Below are positions 51,741-60,081 of a stretch of DNA of 64,000 bases, in pieces. Origin of the DNA: an uncultured Lachnospiraceae bacterium (GTDB lineage: Bacteria; Bacillota; Clostridia; Lachnospirales; Lachnospiraceae); assembly GCA_946491665.1 (NCBI GenBank), contig CAMLYL010000004.1, positions 21,429-85,428 on the forward strand, read 5' to 3'. The notes under the pieces were generated by a model, which was given only the letters and a program-made list of their open reading frames with translations, made no database searches and was not told where the DNA came from. A program made the position numbers and the translations under genes. Each line of letters opens with the position of its first letter. The stretch's first letter is position 1.

Positions 51741-52848
51741 TCATGTTCTCCCATTCTTCTCTGAGCAGTCTCAACGTTTCTGCCGCATAACGGCACATAT
51801 ATTCGGGCACGCCGTCATAACTCCCATCCTCCAGAAGAGCGCTGGCCGCACAGGTACGGCACAGATGTCTCAAATGACAAACACTGCATTTCGCGTTCAG
51901 AAGAATCTTTCCAGTCTCTTCCACAATATATTTCCAGGCATTTGCAAATCCTACTTCGAACACAGACACCCCAGGACTGCTCAAAATCACGCAGGGGCGC
52001 ATCTCCCCCTGCCAGTTGACCGTAAAAGAACACTGTCCTGCCATACATGCCATATGTCCCGGTTTCTCCTCTGCAGGTTCCGGATGTTCTGCCAGATCTA
52101 TGGTTCGGGCAGCATACTGTGCGAATAATTCCGATCCCATTTCACGCTTCAGAGCACGCACCCTCACACGGGCCGCATCCTCCGGCTCCATCCGGGACTG
52201 CATATTATAAGGCAGACTCCGTTCTCTGGCAGCCGGCATCATATAAGTATCCACCCGCACAGGAACATCCAGTTCTTCCCCGATCTCCAGAATCCGGTCA
52301 AGATCCTCCCGGTTCGCCCGTGCAAGGCTCCCGCCCACCTTCACATCCACTCCATACTTTCTCAGAAGCCGGATTCCAGAGAGCGTCCGCTCAAAACCAC
52401 CGGGATAATGGCATAGATCCGTATATGTCTTTTCATTTGCCCCATAAAGAGTAATATTCACCCGCCGCGGTTTGTACTCACCCAAAAACGCCGCCAGTTC
52501 CTCATTGATTAAAGTACCATTAGTATTAATGGTGAGAATCATTCCCAGCCCGCGCAATCCCAGATAAAGTTCCCGGAAATCAGGATACAGAAACGGCTCT
52601 CCTCCCGTCAGCAGCAGGAACAGAACTCCGGCCTCTTTCATTTGTCTGCCAATTTCCAGCCATTCATCCACCGTGCGCAGACGCCCCTGCCGCTCCATTT
52701 CCTCCCGGCTCAGCCGGACATAACACATATCACAGTTCATATTGCAGAGGGGCAGCAGTTCAATACTCCCATTGACCGGAGTATGGCTCTGCCTTGCCTG
52801 GGCGAGAAGCATGCGCTCCATTGTAGTTGCACCTTCCAGAGCTTCCAT
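51712..52848 (-). CDS. Radical SAM-SPASM peptide-modifying enzyme
   Basis: 378 residues. The [4Fe-4S] motif is CNMNCDMC (C35, C39, C42), and the family's GGEP follows as LTGGEPFLYPD. The C-terminal SPASM-like part has CMAGQCSFTVNWQGEMRPC and CSVCHLRHLCRTCAAS, which supplies further iron-sulfur ligands. SPASM enzymes install thioether, carbon-carbon or other crosslinks in RiPP precursors. It sits directly downstream of precursor C, from which it is separated by a terminator, and upstream of the kinase-like gene. The substrate is probably one or more of the three FVP(N/D)EYVAAC proteins. Confidence 0.93.
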   Translation of the reverse strand: MEALEGATTMERMLLAQARQSHTPVNGSIELLPLCNMNCDMCYVRLSREEMERQGRLRTVDEWLEIGRQMKEAGVLFLLLTGGEPFLYPDFRELYLGLRGLGMILTINTNGTLINEELAAFLGEYKPRRVNITLYGANEKTYTDLCHYPGGFERTLSGIRLLRKYGVDVKVGGSLARANREDLDRILEIGEELDVPVRVDTYMMPAARERSLPYNMQSRMEPEDAARVRVRALKREMGSELFAQYAARTIDLAEHPEPAEEKPGHMACMAGQCSFTVNWQGEMRPCVILSSPGVSVFEVGFANAWKYIVEETGKILLNAKCSVCHLRHLCRTCAASALLEDGSYDGVPEYMCRYAAETLRLLREEWENMNERRNISDR

Positions 52849-52876
52849 TGGATCGTCTCCTTTCCGATAACATGAA

Positions 52877-52904
52877 AATAGACCGGAAAAATATCCGGTC
52901 TATT
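52877..52904 (-). terminator. Attenuating terminator between precursor C and the radical SAM gene
   Basis: AATAGACCGG and CCGGTCTATT make a 10-bp stem followed by TTTCATG, 22 bases after the precursor C stop. Such a partial terminator would make the precursor more abundant than the modification enzymes, a common RiPP arrangement. Confidence 0.8.
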
Positions 52905-52925
52905 GATATTGATGTAAATAAAAAA

Positions 52926-53351
52926 TCAGGATTTTGCGGTCTCCCAGGAATCCTGGTCAAGGTTGGTGGTACAGTGAATATTATCAGGCCACCACCCACC
53001 TCTCGGCTCTTTCCATACAATAACACTCACAGGATTATGTGTGTCTCCTTTCGCACAATAATACCCATCCACAAACACATTACTAGAATCTGCTTCATGA
53101 GTCTTATTACACGCATAAAAACCGCTCTCGCCAAGCAAACCATTCGAATATCCTGCGAGTTCTGTATCACCTCTTCTTCCTGTCTGCAGTCCCGGAATTC
53201 CATTTGTTTCCTCATAAACACTGCCATATACACCGCCGCCAGCATCACATTTAAATTTATATACAACTCCACTATCACCGCAGGCCGCAACATACTCATC
53301 GGGCACAAATGGCTGAACCATCATTCTGGGGCTTTCATACACTGCTTTCAT
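52926..53351 (-). CDS. Precursor-like small protein C with FVPDEYVAAC leader motif
   Basis: 141 residues from MKAVYESPRMMVQPFVPDEY, with GGGAGG about ten bases upstream. The leader motif (FVPDEYVAAC) is shared with A and B, but the remainder differs: GDSGVVYKFKCDAGGGVYGS, then YEETNGIPGLQTGRRGDTEL, GYSNGLLGESGFYACNKTHE and GYYCAKGDTHNPVS. It contains five cysteines and many aromatic and glycine residues. The end is NIHCTTNLDQDSWETAKS. It has its own promoter and terminator and lies immediately before the radical SAM gene. It is the most likely primary substrate; that is inference. Confidence 0.8.
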   Translation of the reverse strand: MKAVYESPRMMVQPFVPDEYVAACGDSGVVYKFKCDAGGGVYGSVYEETNGIPGLQTGRRGDTELAGYSNGLLGESGFYACNKTHEADSSNVFVDGYYCAKGDTHNPVSVIVWKEPRGGWWPDNIHCTTNLDQDSWETAKS

Positions 53352-53431
53352 TTTCTCTTTACCTCCCACGTAATTATCGTAAAAATTAATCTCAAATTTT
53401 CTGAACACTTTCAGTCCAATAATTTGGAAAA

Positions 53432-53510
53432 ATTATAACACAGTGCATTTCCAAAATCAATGGTCTTACAGCATATTTTCTCCAAAATCCCTATATTTTA
53501 CGATGTTTTT
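53432..53510 (-). promoter_or_regulatory. Promoter and upstream box of precursor C
   Basis: TTGATT (-35, 53455-53460), 17 bases, TATAAT (-10, 53432-53437). The box AAAAACATCGTAAAATATA lies at 53492-53510, 31 bases upstream of the -35. The -10 region shares 24 identical bases with that of the exporter operon. Confidence 0.75.
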
Positions 53511-53586
53511 TCGGCATTTCAACACCTATAACTTCATACTTATTTCACTTCCGGCTACATGCGCAATAATATGTTTTTCTTATTAT

Positions 53587-55752
53587 TTATACCTGTATAC
53601 CGGTATAATAGAATGCCAGACCCCTGTCCGGCAAGCAGCCCACAGCCATCTGCCGCCTGCTTCCGTCCGCATACTGATCAGTCTCAGACTCCGCCAGTAT
53701 CATCTTCTCATCTGCCGATGAAGCGTTCCATATCCGGTACAATTCGGCAGCCTCCTCTTCCTCCATCAGTTTTTCCATATTCTCCTCATATTGTTTTATC
53801 GTTTTTCCATCGGGCTGACAGACCGCCTCCACCAGATAGGGTTCCCGGGCGCTTCCGCCGTTAAATACTGCGCTGACTCTCTGCAGGCAGTCAGCGGCTT
53901 CAGGCCAGTACCCGCCCAGCAGCTCCGGGGGCTCCGAATCAGACCAGGAAGATGCTGCCAGAACCGCTCCGGTTTCAATATCCATAAGAACGATACTTCC
54001 CTCCGTATTGCCGCTGCGCTGCAGATATTCATATGCGTTCTGATTTAGTCCGGGATCAATCGTCAGAACAACGTCCTGCCCCTTCCCCTTTATAGAATCT
54101 GCGCCCTGCCGGAAATCATAGCCCGCACTCCCGGTCAGCTGCGGTTCATACTCTGACAGCACCGTCTCCTCAAAAGGAGAAAGATCAGCTGCATTTCCGA
54201 ATAAACTGTACAGATCTTCCCGAACAGGCTCGTTCCATGCCCACAGCTTCTGTCCATTCTGATCCAGAACCTGCCCGAAGGACTCTGCCGTTTCATTCCC
54301 CCAGGCATACACAATCCGAAATCCCAGATTTTCCGCCGTCTGCCTGCTGTTTTTCATTATTTTTCCCATTCCGGCTGCTGCCAGCACGACAACTGCCGTA
54401 CACACCGCCGCACATGCAATTCTTCTGCCGCGCATACTTACTTTTTTCCCGGAAACGCCGACGACCCGAAGTTCCCTTTGCAGGGCCGCCGCAATCATTC
54501 CGAACATCATAAATGCGCTGATCATCCCGAAAACATCTGTGCTGATCAGAGGCGCCGTGGTCTTCTGGACAGGCAAAATATTCAAATCCGCTCCCATATG
54601 CAATACGTACTGACCAGACAGAACAGCAGCCCCAAGAGTTCCCAGCATATGCAGATAAGAGCGTCTTCCTGCCAGACGGAAAGCCGCAATCAACAGTCCC
54701 AGGATAAGAACTCCCACAAGAATCAGTGTATGTATTCCGTAAGCCGCCATCAGAACGCTCAGAGCATCCGACAGATTGCTGCAGGCGCCGCTGATCATTA
54801 CTCCGCTGCCGCCTCCTGCTCCCATTCCCTCCGCTCCGCCGGCCAATACAGTACTCAGAGGAAGATTTTCCCAGGAAAACATCTGCCAGACGGGTGCATA
54901 CCGCCCCGTCAAAATGGTTTTGATTTTCAAAATAATAAATACAGTCGCTGCTGATCCTCCGGCTGCCATCCCCACATTCAAAATCACTGCAGATTTCTCT
55001 CTGGATAAATAGCTGCTGCTGACCACCAGAATCACCAGTACAAGAATGGCATTTGCAGTATCTCCGCTGAGCAGAAGCACGCCAGCGGAAACAGCTGACA
55101 GTACATAATATTTTCTTACCAACTTCTCTTCCGCCTTACGGTACAGGCATCCCGCGGCAAAGAACAGAAGCATTATCTTCAGAAGCTCTCCCGGATAAAA
55201 AACAAAGATTCCGATCGCCAGACTTCCGTTCTCTCTCATTCCCAGAGGGAAAAAACGGTCTATCACAATAAGCGCAGAAAAAGCCAGAGCGATCCCCAGG
55301 ATCCATTTCCACTGCCGCTTCCAGGATTCCTCACCCGGACCTTTCTCCGCACGGCGCCAACTCCACACCGCGGCACAGACTCCGACCGGTATAAGTACTG
55401 TATGAAGAATCAGCGGAGTCCCTGCCTCATAAAAGACCTGAACCATGGTTCCATAGAAAAACATCATCCCGGCGATCAATACCGGAAATGCCAGGCGAAT
55501 CCCTTTCCGGATTCCGTACAGTACCAGAAAAATCTCCAGAAAAATCACGAGCCCGGCTGAAATGCCAAGAATCACAGACGCATCATATTGTGACGGCAGC
55601 AGTTCAGATCCTGTCCGCAGCGCTCCTTTCAAATACTGCACCGTACCTCCTGTGCCGCGAAAAAAAGCGGCGGTAAATATACTCTGATATGCTATAACAC
55701 ACAGAAGCGCCGTCAACTGCAGCAAATTTCTTCTTTTTTCTATCCGTCTCAT
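53587..55752 (-). CDS. SEDS (FtsW/RodA)-type protein fused to a PBP-like fragment
   Basis: 721 residues from MRRIEKRRNLLQLTALLCVI, with GGGAGGAAGATAGG upstream. The N-terminal 500 residues hold about 12 membrane helices in the SEDS pattern (FYPGELLKIMLLFFAAGCL resembles the family's PSE-K motif). The C-terminal 200 residues are extracytoplasmic and resemble the first part of a transpeptidase domain: GQDVVLTIDPGLNQNAYEYL and GSIVLMDIETGAVLAASSWS. After this point the catalytic SxxK, SxN and KTG motifs are not seen, so the PBP part looks truncated or adapted. Such fusions may serve peptidoglycan synthesis in a special context. It lies upstream of precursor C. Confidence 0.78.
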   Translation of the reverse strand: MRRIEKRRNLLQLTALLCVIAYQSIFTAAFFRGTGGTVQYLKGALRTGSELLPSQYDASVILGISAGLVIFLEIFLVLYGIRKGIRLAFPVLIAGMMFFYGTMVQVFYEAGTPLILHTVLIPVGVCAAVWSWRRAEKGPGEESWKRQWKWILGIALAFSALIVIDRFFPLGMRENGSLAIGIFVFYPGELLKIMLLFFAAGCLYRKAEEKLVRKYYVLSAVSAGVLLLSGDTANAILVLVILVVSSSYLSREKSAVILNVGMAAGGSAATVFIILKIKTILTGRYAPVWQMFSWENLPLSTVLAGGAEGMGAGGGSGVMISGACSNLSDALSVLMAAYGIHTLILVGVLILGLLIAAFRLAGRRSYLHMLGTLGAAVLSGQYVLHMGADLNILPVQKTTAPLISTDVFGMISAFMMFGMIAAALQRELRVVGVSGKKVSMRGRRIACAAVCTAVVVLAAAGMGKIMKNSRQTAENLGFRIVYAWGNETAESFGQVLDQNGQKLWAWNEPVREDLYSLFGNAADLSPFEETVLSEYEPQLTGSAGYDFRQGADSIKGKGQDVVLTIDPGLNQNAYEYLQRSGNTEGSIVLMDIETGAVLAASSWSDSEPPELLGGYWPEAADCLQRVSAVFNGGSAREPYLVEAVCQPDGKTIKQYEENMEKLMEEEEAAELYRIWNASSADEKMILAESETDQYADGSRRQMAVGCLPDRGLAFYYTGIQV

Positions 55753-55829
55753 CCTATCTTCCTCCCGGCCTTCCAGACTGCATACTGTCTGTTCCAGATA
55801 CATTGACAGCGTGAACACCCCAGGGGTGC

Positions 55830-56075
55830 TCACGCCGCCTCTTCACGGAACACATATCTGACATATAACGGTATTTTCTCAATCGTCTTGTCCAGCCTCG
55901 GATTCCGATTCCATTTGTTAAATTTTTTAATCTCATTTTCTGACCGTCCATCCCTGAAATACTGATACACGCCTTTCGTAAATTTCTGCGAGAACAGGTA
56001 GCGTGTCTGCTTCCCGGAAGTCAGATAAAAATGAATCCATCCATTGCTCTTTGTAACTGTTACGCGGTTTTTCAT
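55830..56075 (-). CDS. Uncharacterised basic protein, 81 residues
   Basis: The ATG has AAAGGAGGGC upstream. The sequence is basic and aromatic (VTVTKSNGWIHFYLTSGKQT, RYLFSQKFTKGVYQYFRDGR) and ends with NRNPRLDKTIEKIPLYVRYV. There is no membrane helix or known motif. It resembles small clostridial proteins of about 80 residues, but I do not recognise it. It lies between the SEDS fusion and the VWA protein, with no tight coupling to either. Confidence 0.6.
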   Translation of the reverse strand: MKNRVTVTKSNGWIHFYLTSGKQTRYLFSQKFTKGVYQYFRDGRSENEIKKFNKWNRNPRLDKTIEKIPLYVRYVFREEAA

Positions 56076-56174
56076 AACAAATGCCCTCCTTTGATTTTTC
56101 TATAAAAAAGTTTAGCACAGCTCTTTTGAAAAATCATGAGGGGGCATTTTTATTTCACTGCTTTTATTCCGGCG

Positions 56175-58988
56175 TTAAAGATTATTTTTCCGCTTTCTGT
56201 TATGTGCAGCAATAAAATATATCACTGCTCCCAGCCCAATAATAACTGCCGCAGTATAAAGAATAATATGGTTTTCATCACCGGTTTTTATATCACTTTC
56301 CGTGGATGAAGCCAAAGAGCCGTCCTCTGAATCCGATGTATCTGAAAGGCTGTTGTCTGATAACTGATCTCCTGATCCGCCGTTATTCTCATCCGCAGAT
56401 CCGGACGTCGGGCTGTCATCAGATTCCGGTGTTTCGCTGATAGGATCATCTGACATTTTTTCATAGAGATCCACATATTCATTTCTGACAGCATCCGGCA
56501 AATCAACCGTGTCATCATTAAGCATTTTTTTCAGCGAACTGATTTCATCAGCTCCGAACTCTGTCAGTTCCACCGTGATATCGTCTTCATAAATCGTATT
56601 ATTCTCATACTCCATAACAGCATGGAAAGAATATGTTCCTTCTCTGCTGCTTACAACTGATACAGGGATATCTGCGTAACTCAGTTCACCCACCGATCCA
56701 TTCAGTGTGACCGGAATAGATTCTTCTGATGTGATTTCACTTCCTCCGATCTTCAGAGTGAACTCCGCATCCTCCGGTCCCCTGTTAATCACACGGATAT
56801 ATACGGATTGTCCATTTTCCCCCGCGGCCAGGGTATAGGGGCCGAGGATCTCAAACTCACCGCTTCCCGTATTCCCCAGCAGCCCATATTTCAATGCAGT
56901 ATCATATGTCAGTTCATCTGCTGCATCGGCTAATTCTTCCTCAGAAGCATTGATTCCCCGGAAAAACACCGTACTATAACTTCCTTTTCCGATATTTCCT
57001 CCGGAAAACATAATATTTTCCCAGTCATTCACGCCCGTCAGTGTACTCAGCCCCGGATTTTCGGCATCAATCATGTTCAGATCATATGTCAGATTCTCAT
57101 CTGTAATACCATCATTATTATAATCCACAGAACTCCCGGAAATATTGTAAATTTCTGTATTATTAATTTTCGTTCCCAGACCTGCCCCGGCAGTTAAGCC
57201 TTCCGGATCAATACCATCTGATTCCGACAGATTCGTCTCATCCAGATCCGGCAGCGTATATCTCGAATAATCGATGCCGCCTGTGCCGACCAGACCACTC
57301 AGCTGGAAGGAATAATTCATAATACTTAAATAATTGGGCTTATAATTATCGCCATTGATATTGCCATTATGATCGACGCCTCCATGACCAAGTCCCAGAT
57401 TATGCCCCAGTTCATGCATAAATGTTCCGGCTACACTTGTATTATTATCCCCGGTATGGCCCTTTGCTATAATAAAATACTGTCCCGGAGTAAATCCTAC
57501 ACCGGTAGAATCTGAACCATCATACTCATTTAAGAAAATACAGTGGTGGAATATGGACTCCCTGCTTGCAGAAAAGTTTGCTACTGTCACATCATTCCAA
57601 TGCTCTGCATTTGTTCCAAGGACAAAATTCTCCTCATATGCAATTTCATTTCCTCCGGAAAGACTGCCCCAGGTATTTCCGGTAACAAAGTCAACAGAAT
57701 CCGGTCCGGCATCCAAATGCAGGTTGATTCCCTGCTCCCGGAATGCCTCATAGACAATCCGCAGAGCATCTTCACCGGGCGCATAACTGTATTCCTCCTG
57801 TGTGGTAAAAATAAGGAATTTTGATTCCGGGCGCACCATCCAGTCAATTTCAACAAAAACATCCGGGACATTGGGATCCGCCCCCATCTGATCAAGAGGG
57901 ATATCTACACTCCCATCTCCGTCAGTGTCTGCGCCGTTAATTTCCCATTCATCCGGAAGCCCGTCCCCATCAGAATCCTTCGTGAGCAGATCCTGAGCTA
58001 TCTCTCCGAAAACAAACACCAGATCATCCGCATCTGTAACTTCATAATAATAGTCTTCCTGACTCGCCAGATCTTTCATAAATCTCTGCGCAAAAGTCAG
58101 TTTATTCCCGGATAAATCATGGAAAAACCCAAGCGTATAAATGGTGTATTTTTCCTTCAGCCCTGCCGCTGTGTTATAAGCATAATTCGCATATCTGTAT
58201 GATGTATAATCGCTGTCTGTATAGGGCCCCTCCTCTGTACGCGAACCATGCTGCGGCAGCCCGTCGGAACAGAGAACGATATTCTTAATAACAGTTCCGG
58301 ACGCATCAGTTCCCGCTTCGTCCAGCAGCTCCCCGGCGGTCTCCAAAGCTTTGTTCGTATCTGTGCTGCCGCTTGCGGGGAAAGATGAAATATAATCCTT
58401 CAGGACATCGATATCTGTTGTAAAATCCACCCCGACCCCCGAACTGGAATTCAGTTTTACAATGGCGACATAATTAGTCCCCGGAGCTGACATAAGAGAT
58501 TCGCAGAATTTTACTGCCGCCTCTTTCTGAACTGCAGCCGGCGTACCGCCCATACTGGATGAAGCATCCATGATCAGCACCGTATATCGTGTCGTAGCTT
58601 CTGATGCCACAATTTTTGTTTCTGCAGCAACCGTTTTTTCAGATCCTGATCCAATGGTCAGCGTAATGGTGTACTCTCCTTCCTCCTTCACAGTCGCCGC
58701 ATTGGATATCCACCATGTATTCTCTTCGCCTGTCACATCAGGCCCCATCGTGCTGGTTCCACTGAATGCAACGGCTCCTTCCGTACTACATTCCCAGGTA
58801 AAATCCGCAGGATTCTGTTCACCAACATAAGTTGCATTAAGATATACTGTATCTCCAATCTGCCCTGTATACACATAATCATCAAATTCAAGAGTGGTAT
58901 CAGACGCTGCAGCCGGTACTGTCAATATCCCCAGACACATGACCAGCGCCGCGGCTAATGCCATGATTTTTTTCATTTTCTTTTTCAT
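56175..58988 (-). CDS. Secreted VWA/metzincin-type surface protein
   Basis: 937 residues from the ATG behind GAGGGAAGTGTTT. A signal peptide (1-29, ends PAAAS) is followed by an Ig-like stretch. The von Willebrand A domain starts about residue 135 with the MIDAS motif DASSSMGG (D141, S143, S145). Then a calcium-type stretch (DSDGDGLPDEWE, DTDGDGSVDIP) leads to a zinc protease with HELGHNLGLGH (525-535) and a Met-turn SIMNYSF. Beta repeats and an acidic Ser-rich linker precede a C-terminal membrane helix and basic tail. The IKTGDEN just before this resembles sortase-sorting signals of Lachnospiraceae, so surface attachment is likely. Substrate unknown. Confidence 0.9.
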   Translation of the reverse strand: MKKKMKKIMALAAALVMCLGILTVPAAASDTTLEFDDYVYTGQIGDTVYLNATYVGEQNPADFTWECSTEGAVAFSGTSTMGPDVTGEENTWWISNAATVKEEGEYTITLTIGSGSEKTVAAETKIVASEATTRYTVLIMDASSSMGGTPAAVQKEAAVKFCESLMSAPGTNYVAIVKLNSSSGVGVDFTTDIDVLKDYISSFPASGSTDTNKALETAGELLDEAGTDASGTVIKNIVLCSDGLPQHGSRTEEGPYTDSDYTSYRYANYAYNTAAGLKEKYTIYTLGFFHDLSGNKLTFAQRFMKDLASQEDYYYEVTDADDLVFVFGEIAQDLLTKDSDGDGLPDEWEINGADTDGDGSVDIPLDQMGADPNVPDVFVEIDWMVRPESKFLIFTTQEEYSYAPGEDALRIVYEAFREQGINLHLDAGPDSVDFVTGNTWGSLSGGNEIAYEENFVLGTNAEHWNDVTVANFSASRESIFHHCIFLNEYDGSDSTGVGFTPGQYFIIAKGHTGDNNTSVAGTFMHELGHNLGLGHGGVDHNGNINGDNYKPNYLSIMNYSFQLSGLVGTGGIDYSRYTLPDLDETNLSESDGIDPEGLTAGAGLGTKINNTEIYNISGSSVDYNNDGITDENLTYDLNMIDAENPGLSTLTGVNDWENIMFSGGNIGKGSYSTVFFRGINASEEELADAADELTYDTALKYGLLGNTGSGEFEILGPYTLAAGENGQSVYIRVINRGPEDAEFTLKIGGSEITSEESIPVTLNGSVGELSYADIPVSVVSSREGTYSFHAVMEYENNTIYEDDITVELTEFGADEISSLKKMLNDDTVDLPDAVRNEYVDLYEKMSDDPISETPESDDSPTSGSADENNGGSGDQLSDNSLSDTSDSEDGSLASSTESDIKTGDENHIILYTAAVIIGLGAVIYFIAAHNRKRKNNL

Positions 58989-59110
58989 AAACACTTCCCT
59001 CTCTTTCTTTTAAAAGTCTCCTGAGATTCAGATATAATTCCTGCTTAACCGGCCTCCCTCCATATAGTAAAGATTTCTTAAATTATCTTCATCAGTCCTC
59101 CTTAAGTCAT

Positions 59111-59178
59111 AAAAATCCCCCCTTTACTCTTAGTAAGAATAACATGACTCTTTTCCTGATCATAAAGGGGGGGATTTT
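59111..59178. repeat. Inverted repeat with long loop, terminator of the TIR gene
   Basis: AAAATCCCCCCTTTA (59112-59126) pairs with TAAAGGGGGGGATTTT (59163-59178) over a 36-base interval. It lies about 20 bases after the TIR gene stop and can serve as its terminator. The long loop is unusual for a terminator and leaves open a small mobile element. Confidence 0.6.
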
Positions 59179-59196
59179 CGGTCTTTTCTGAAATAG

Positions 59197-60066
59197 TCAG
59201 TCCATTTTACATGCTTCTATCTCCTCAACTCCTGTCAGCTTATCATAAAAAGCCCTTTTATCCGGATATTTGTGATAATAAAGCGCCTGCTGACGCCCCA
59301 GCCTCATACTCATACCTCCGGGCAGCTTTACATCTTCTATGTAAACCAGCAGCCGCTTCTTTCCCAGATCTCTCGCATAATTGAGTTCATCCTTGCAATT
59401 CTCCGAGTCCAGGTATGCATGAGAAATAAAGCTCACCATTATGGTACATTTTTCAACATGCTCCGCAATATTGTCGTCCCACTCCGTTCCCGGATCAATT
59501 CCTTCATCATACCACAGGCAGAAATTCTGACGCTGCAATTCCTCTATTACAGGCAAAATCCGTTCCTTATCTTTGTGAGCGTAACTTATAAATATGTAAT
59601 TGTTTTCATCCCATTTTACGGTTTTATCGCCATTGCTGATCAACATGGTGCGGATTTTCTCAATTATTGCATCAAAAAACTCCAGATTTAATGGTACTCC
59701 CGCAAACATCTGCAGCGGCCGAATGGAATCCGGAAGAATTTCAGGCCATTCAAACTTCCGCGTGATAGCGGGAACTATGTTTTTGCGCAGTTTTAATGCA
59801 TAACTGATTTCTTCCATCAGATAATCACCGGAGCCGTCCACACATTTATCAAGCGTTCCCGGAAAAAGCAGCAGAATAAAATCTTCACAGTTCTCTATTT
59901 CATGTTTTATCTGCGCATTAAACTGTTCCCCCTGCAAAACTTTCACATTTAAAACAAGTTCATATCCTTCCCCCGCAATTCTGCTGCGCATCCTTTCCGC
60001 CAGCAAATCGGCGGAATCTTCCTCATGCCGGCAGCAAATCACTACATTATTTTTTCTTACAGCCAT
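59197..60066 (-). CDS. Double TIR-domain protein
   Basis: 289 residues. The first TIR-like domain spans about 6-115 (NNVVICCRHEEDSADLLAER, then QFNAQIKHEIENCEDFILLL and YLMEEISYALKLRKNIVPAI). The second spans about 150-270 (NYIFISYAHKDKERILPVIE, FCLWYDEGIDPGTEWDDNIA, CTIMVSFISHAYLDSENCKD then ELNYA). In the second the Glu of CKDEL occupies the catalytic position of TIR NADases; the first has MEEI in a similar place. TIR proteins signal or destroy NAD in bacterial immunity, but effectors with no sensor domain also serve other roles. It follows the M48 gene by 15 bases. Confidence 0.85.
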   Translation of the reverse strand: MAVRKNNVVICCRHEEDSADLLAERMRSRIAGEGYELVLNVKVLQGEQFNAQIKHEIENCEDFILLLFPGTLDKCVDGSGDYLMEEISYALKLRKNIVPAITRKFEWPEILPDSIRPLQMFAGVPLNLEFFDAIIEKIRTMLISNGDKTVKWDENNYIFISYAHKDKERILPVIEELQRQNFCLWYDEGIDPGTEWDDNIAEHVEKCTIMVSFISHAYLDSENCKDELNYARDLGKKRLLVYIEDVKLPGGMSMRLGRQQALYYHKYPDKRAFYDKLTGVEEIEACKMD

Positions 60067-60081
60067 TCCTTTTCTCCTCCT

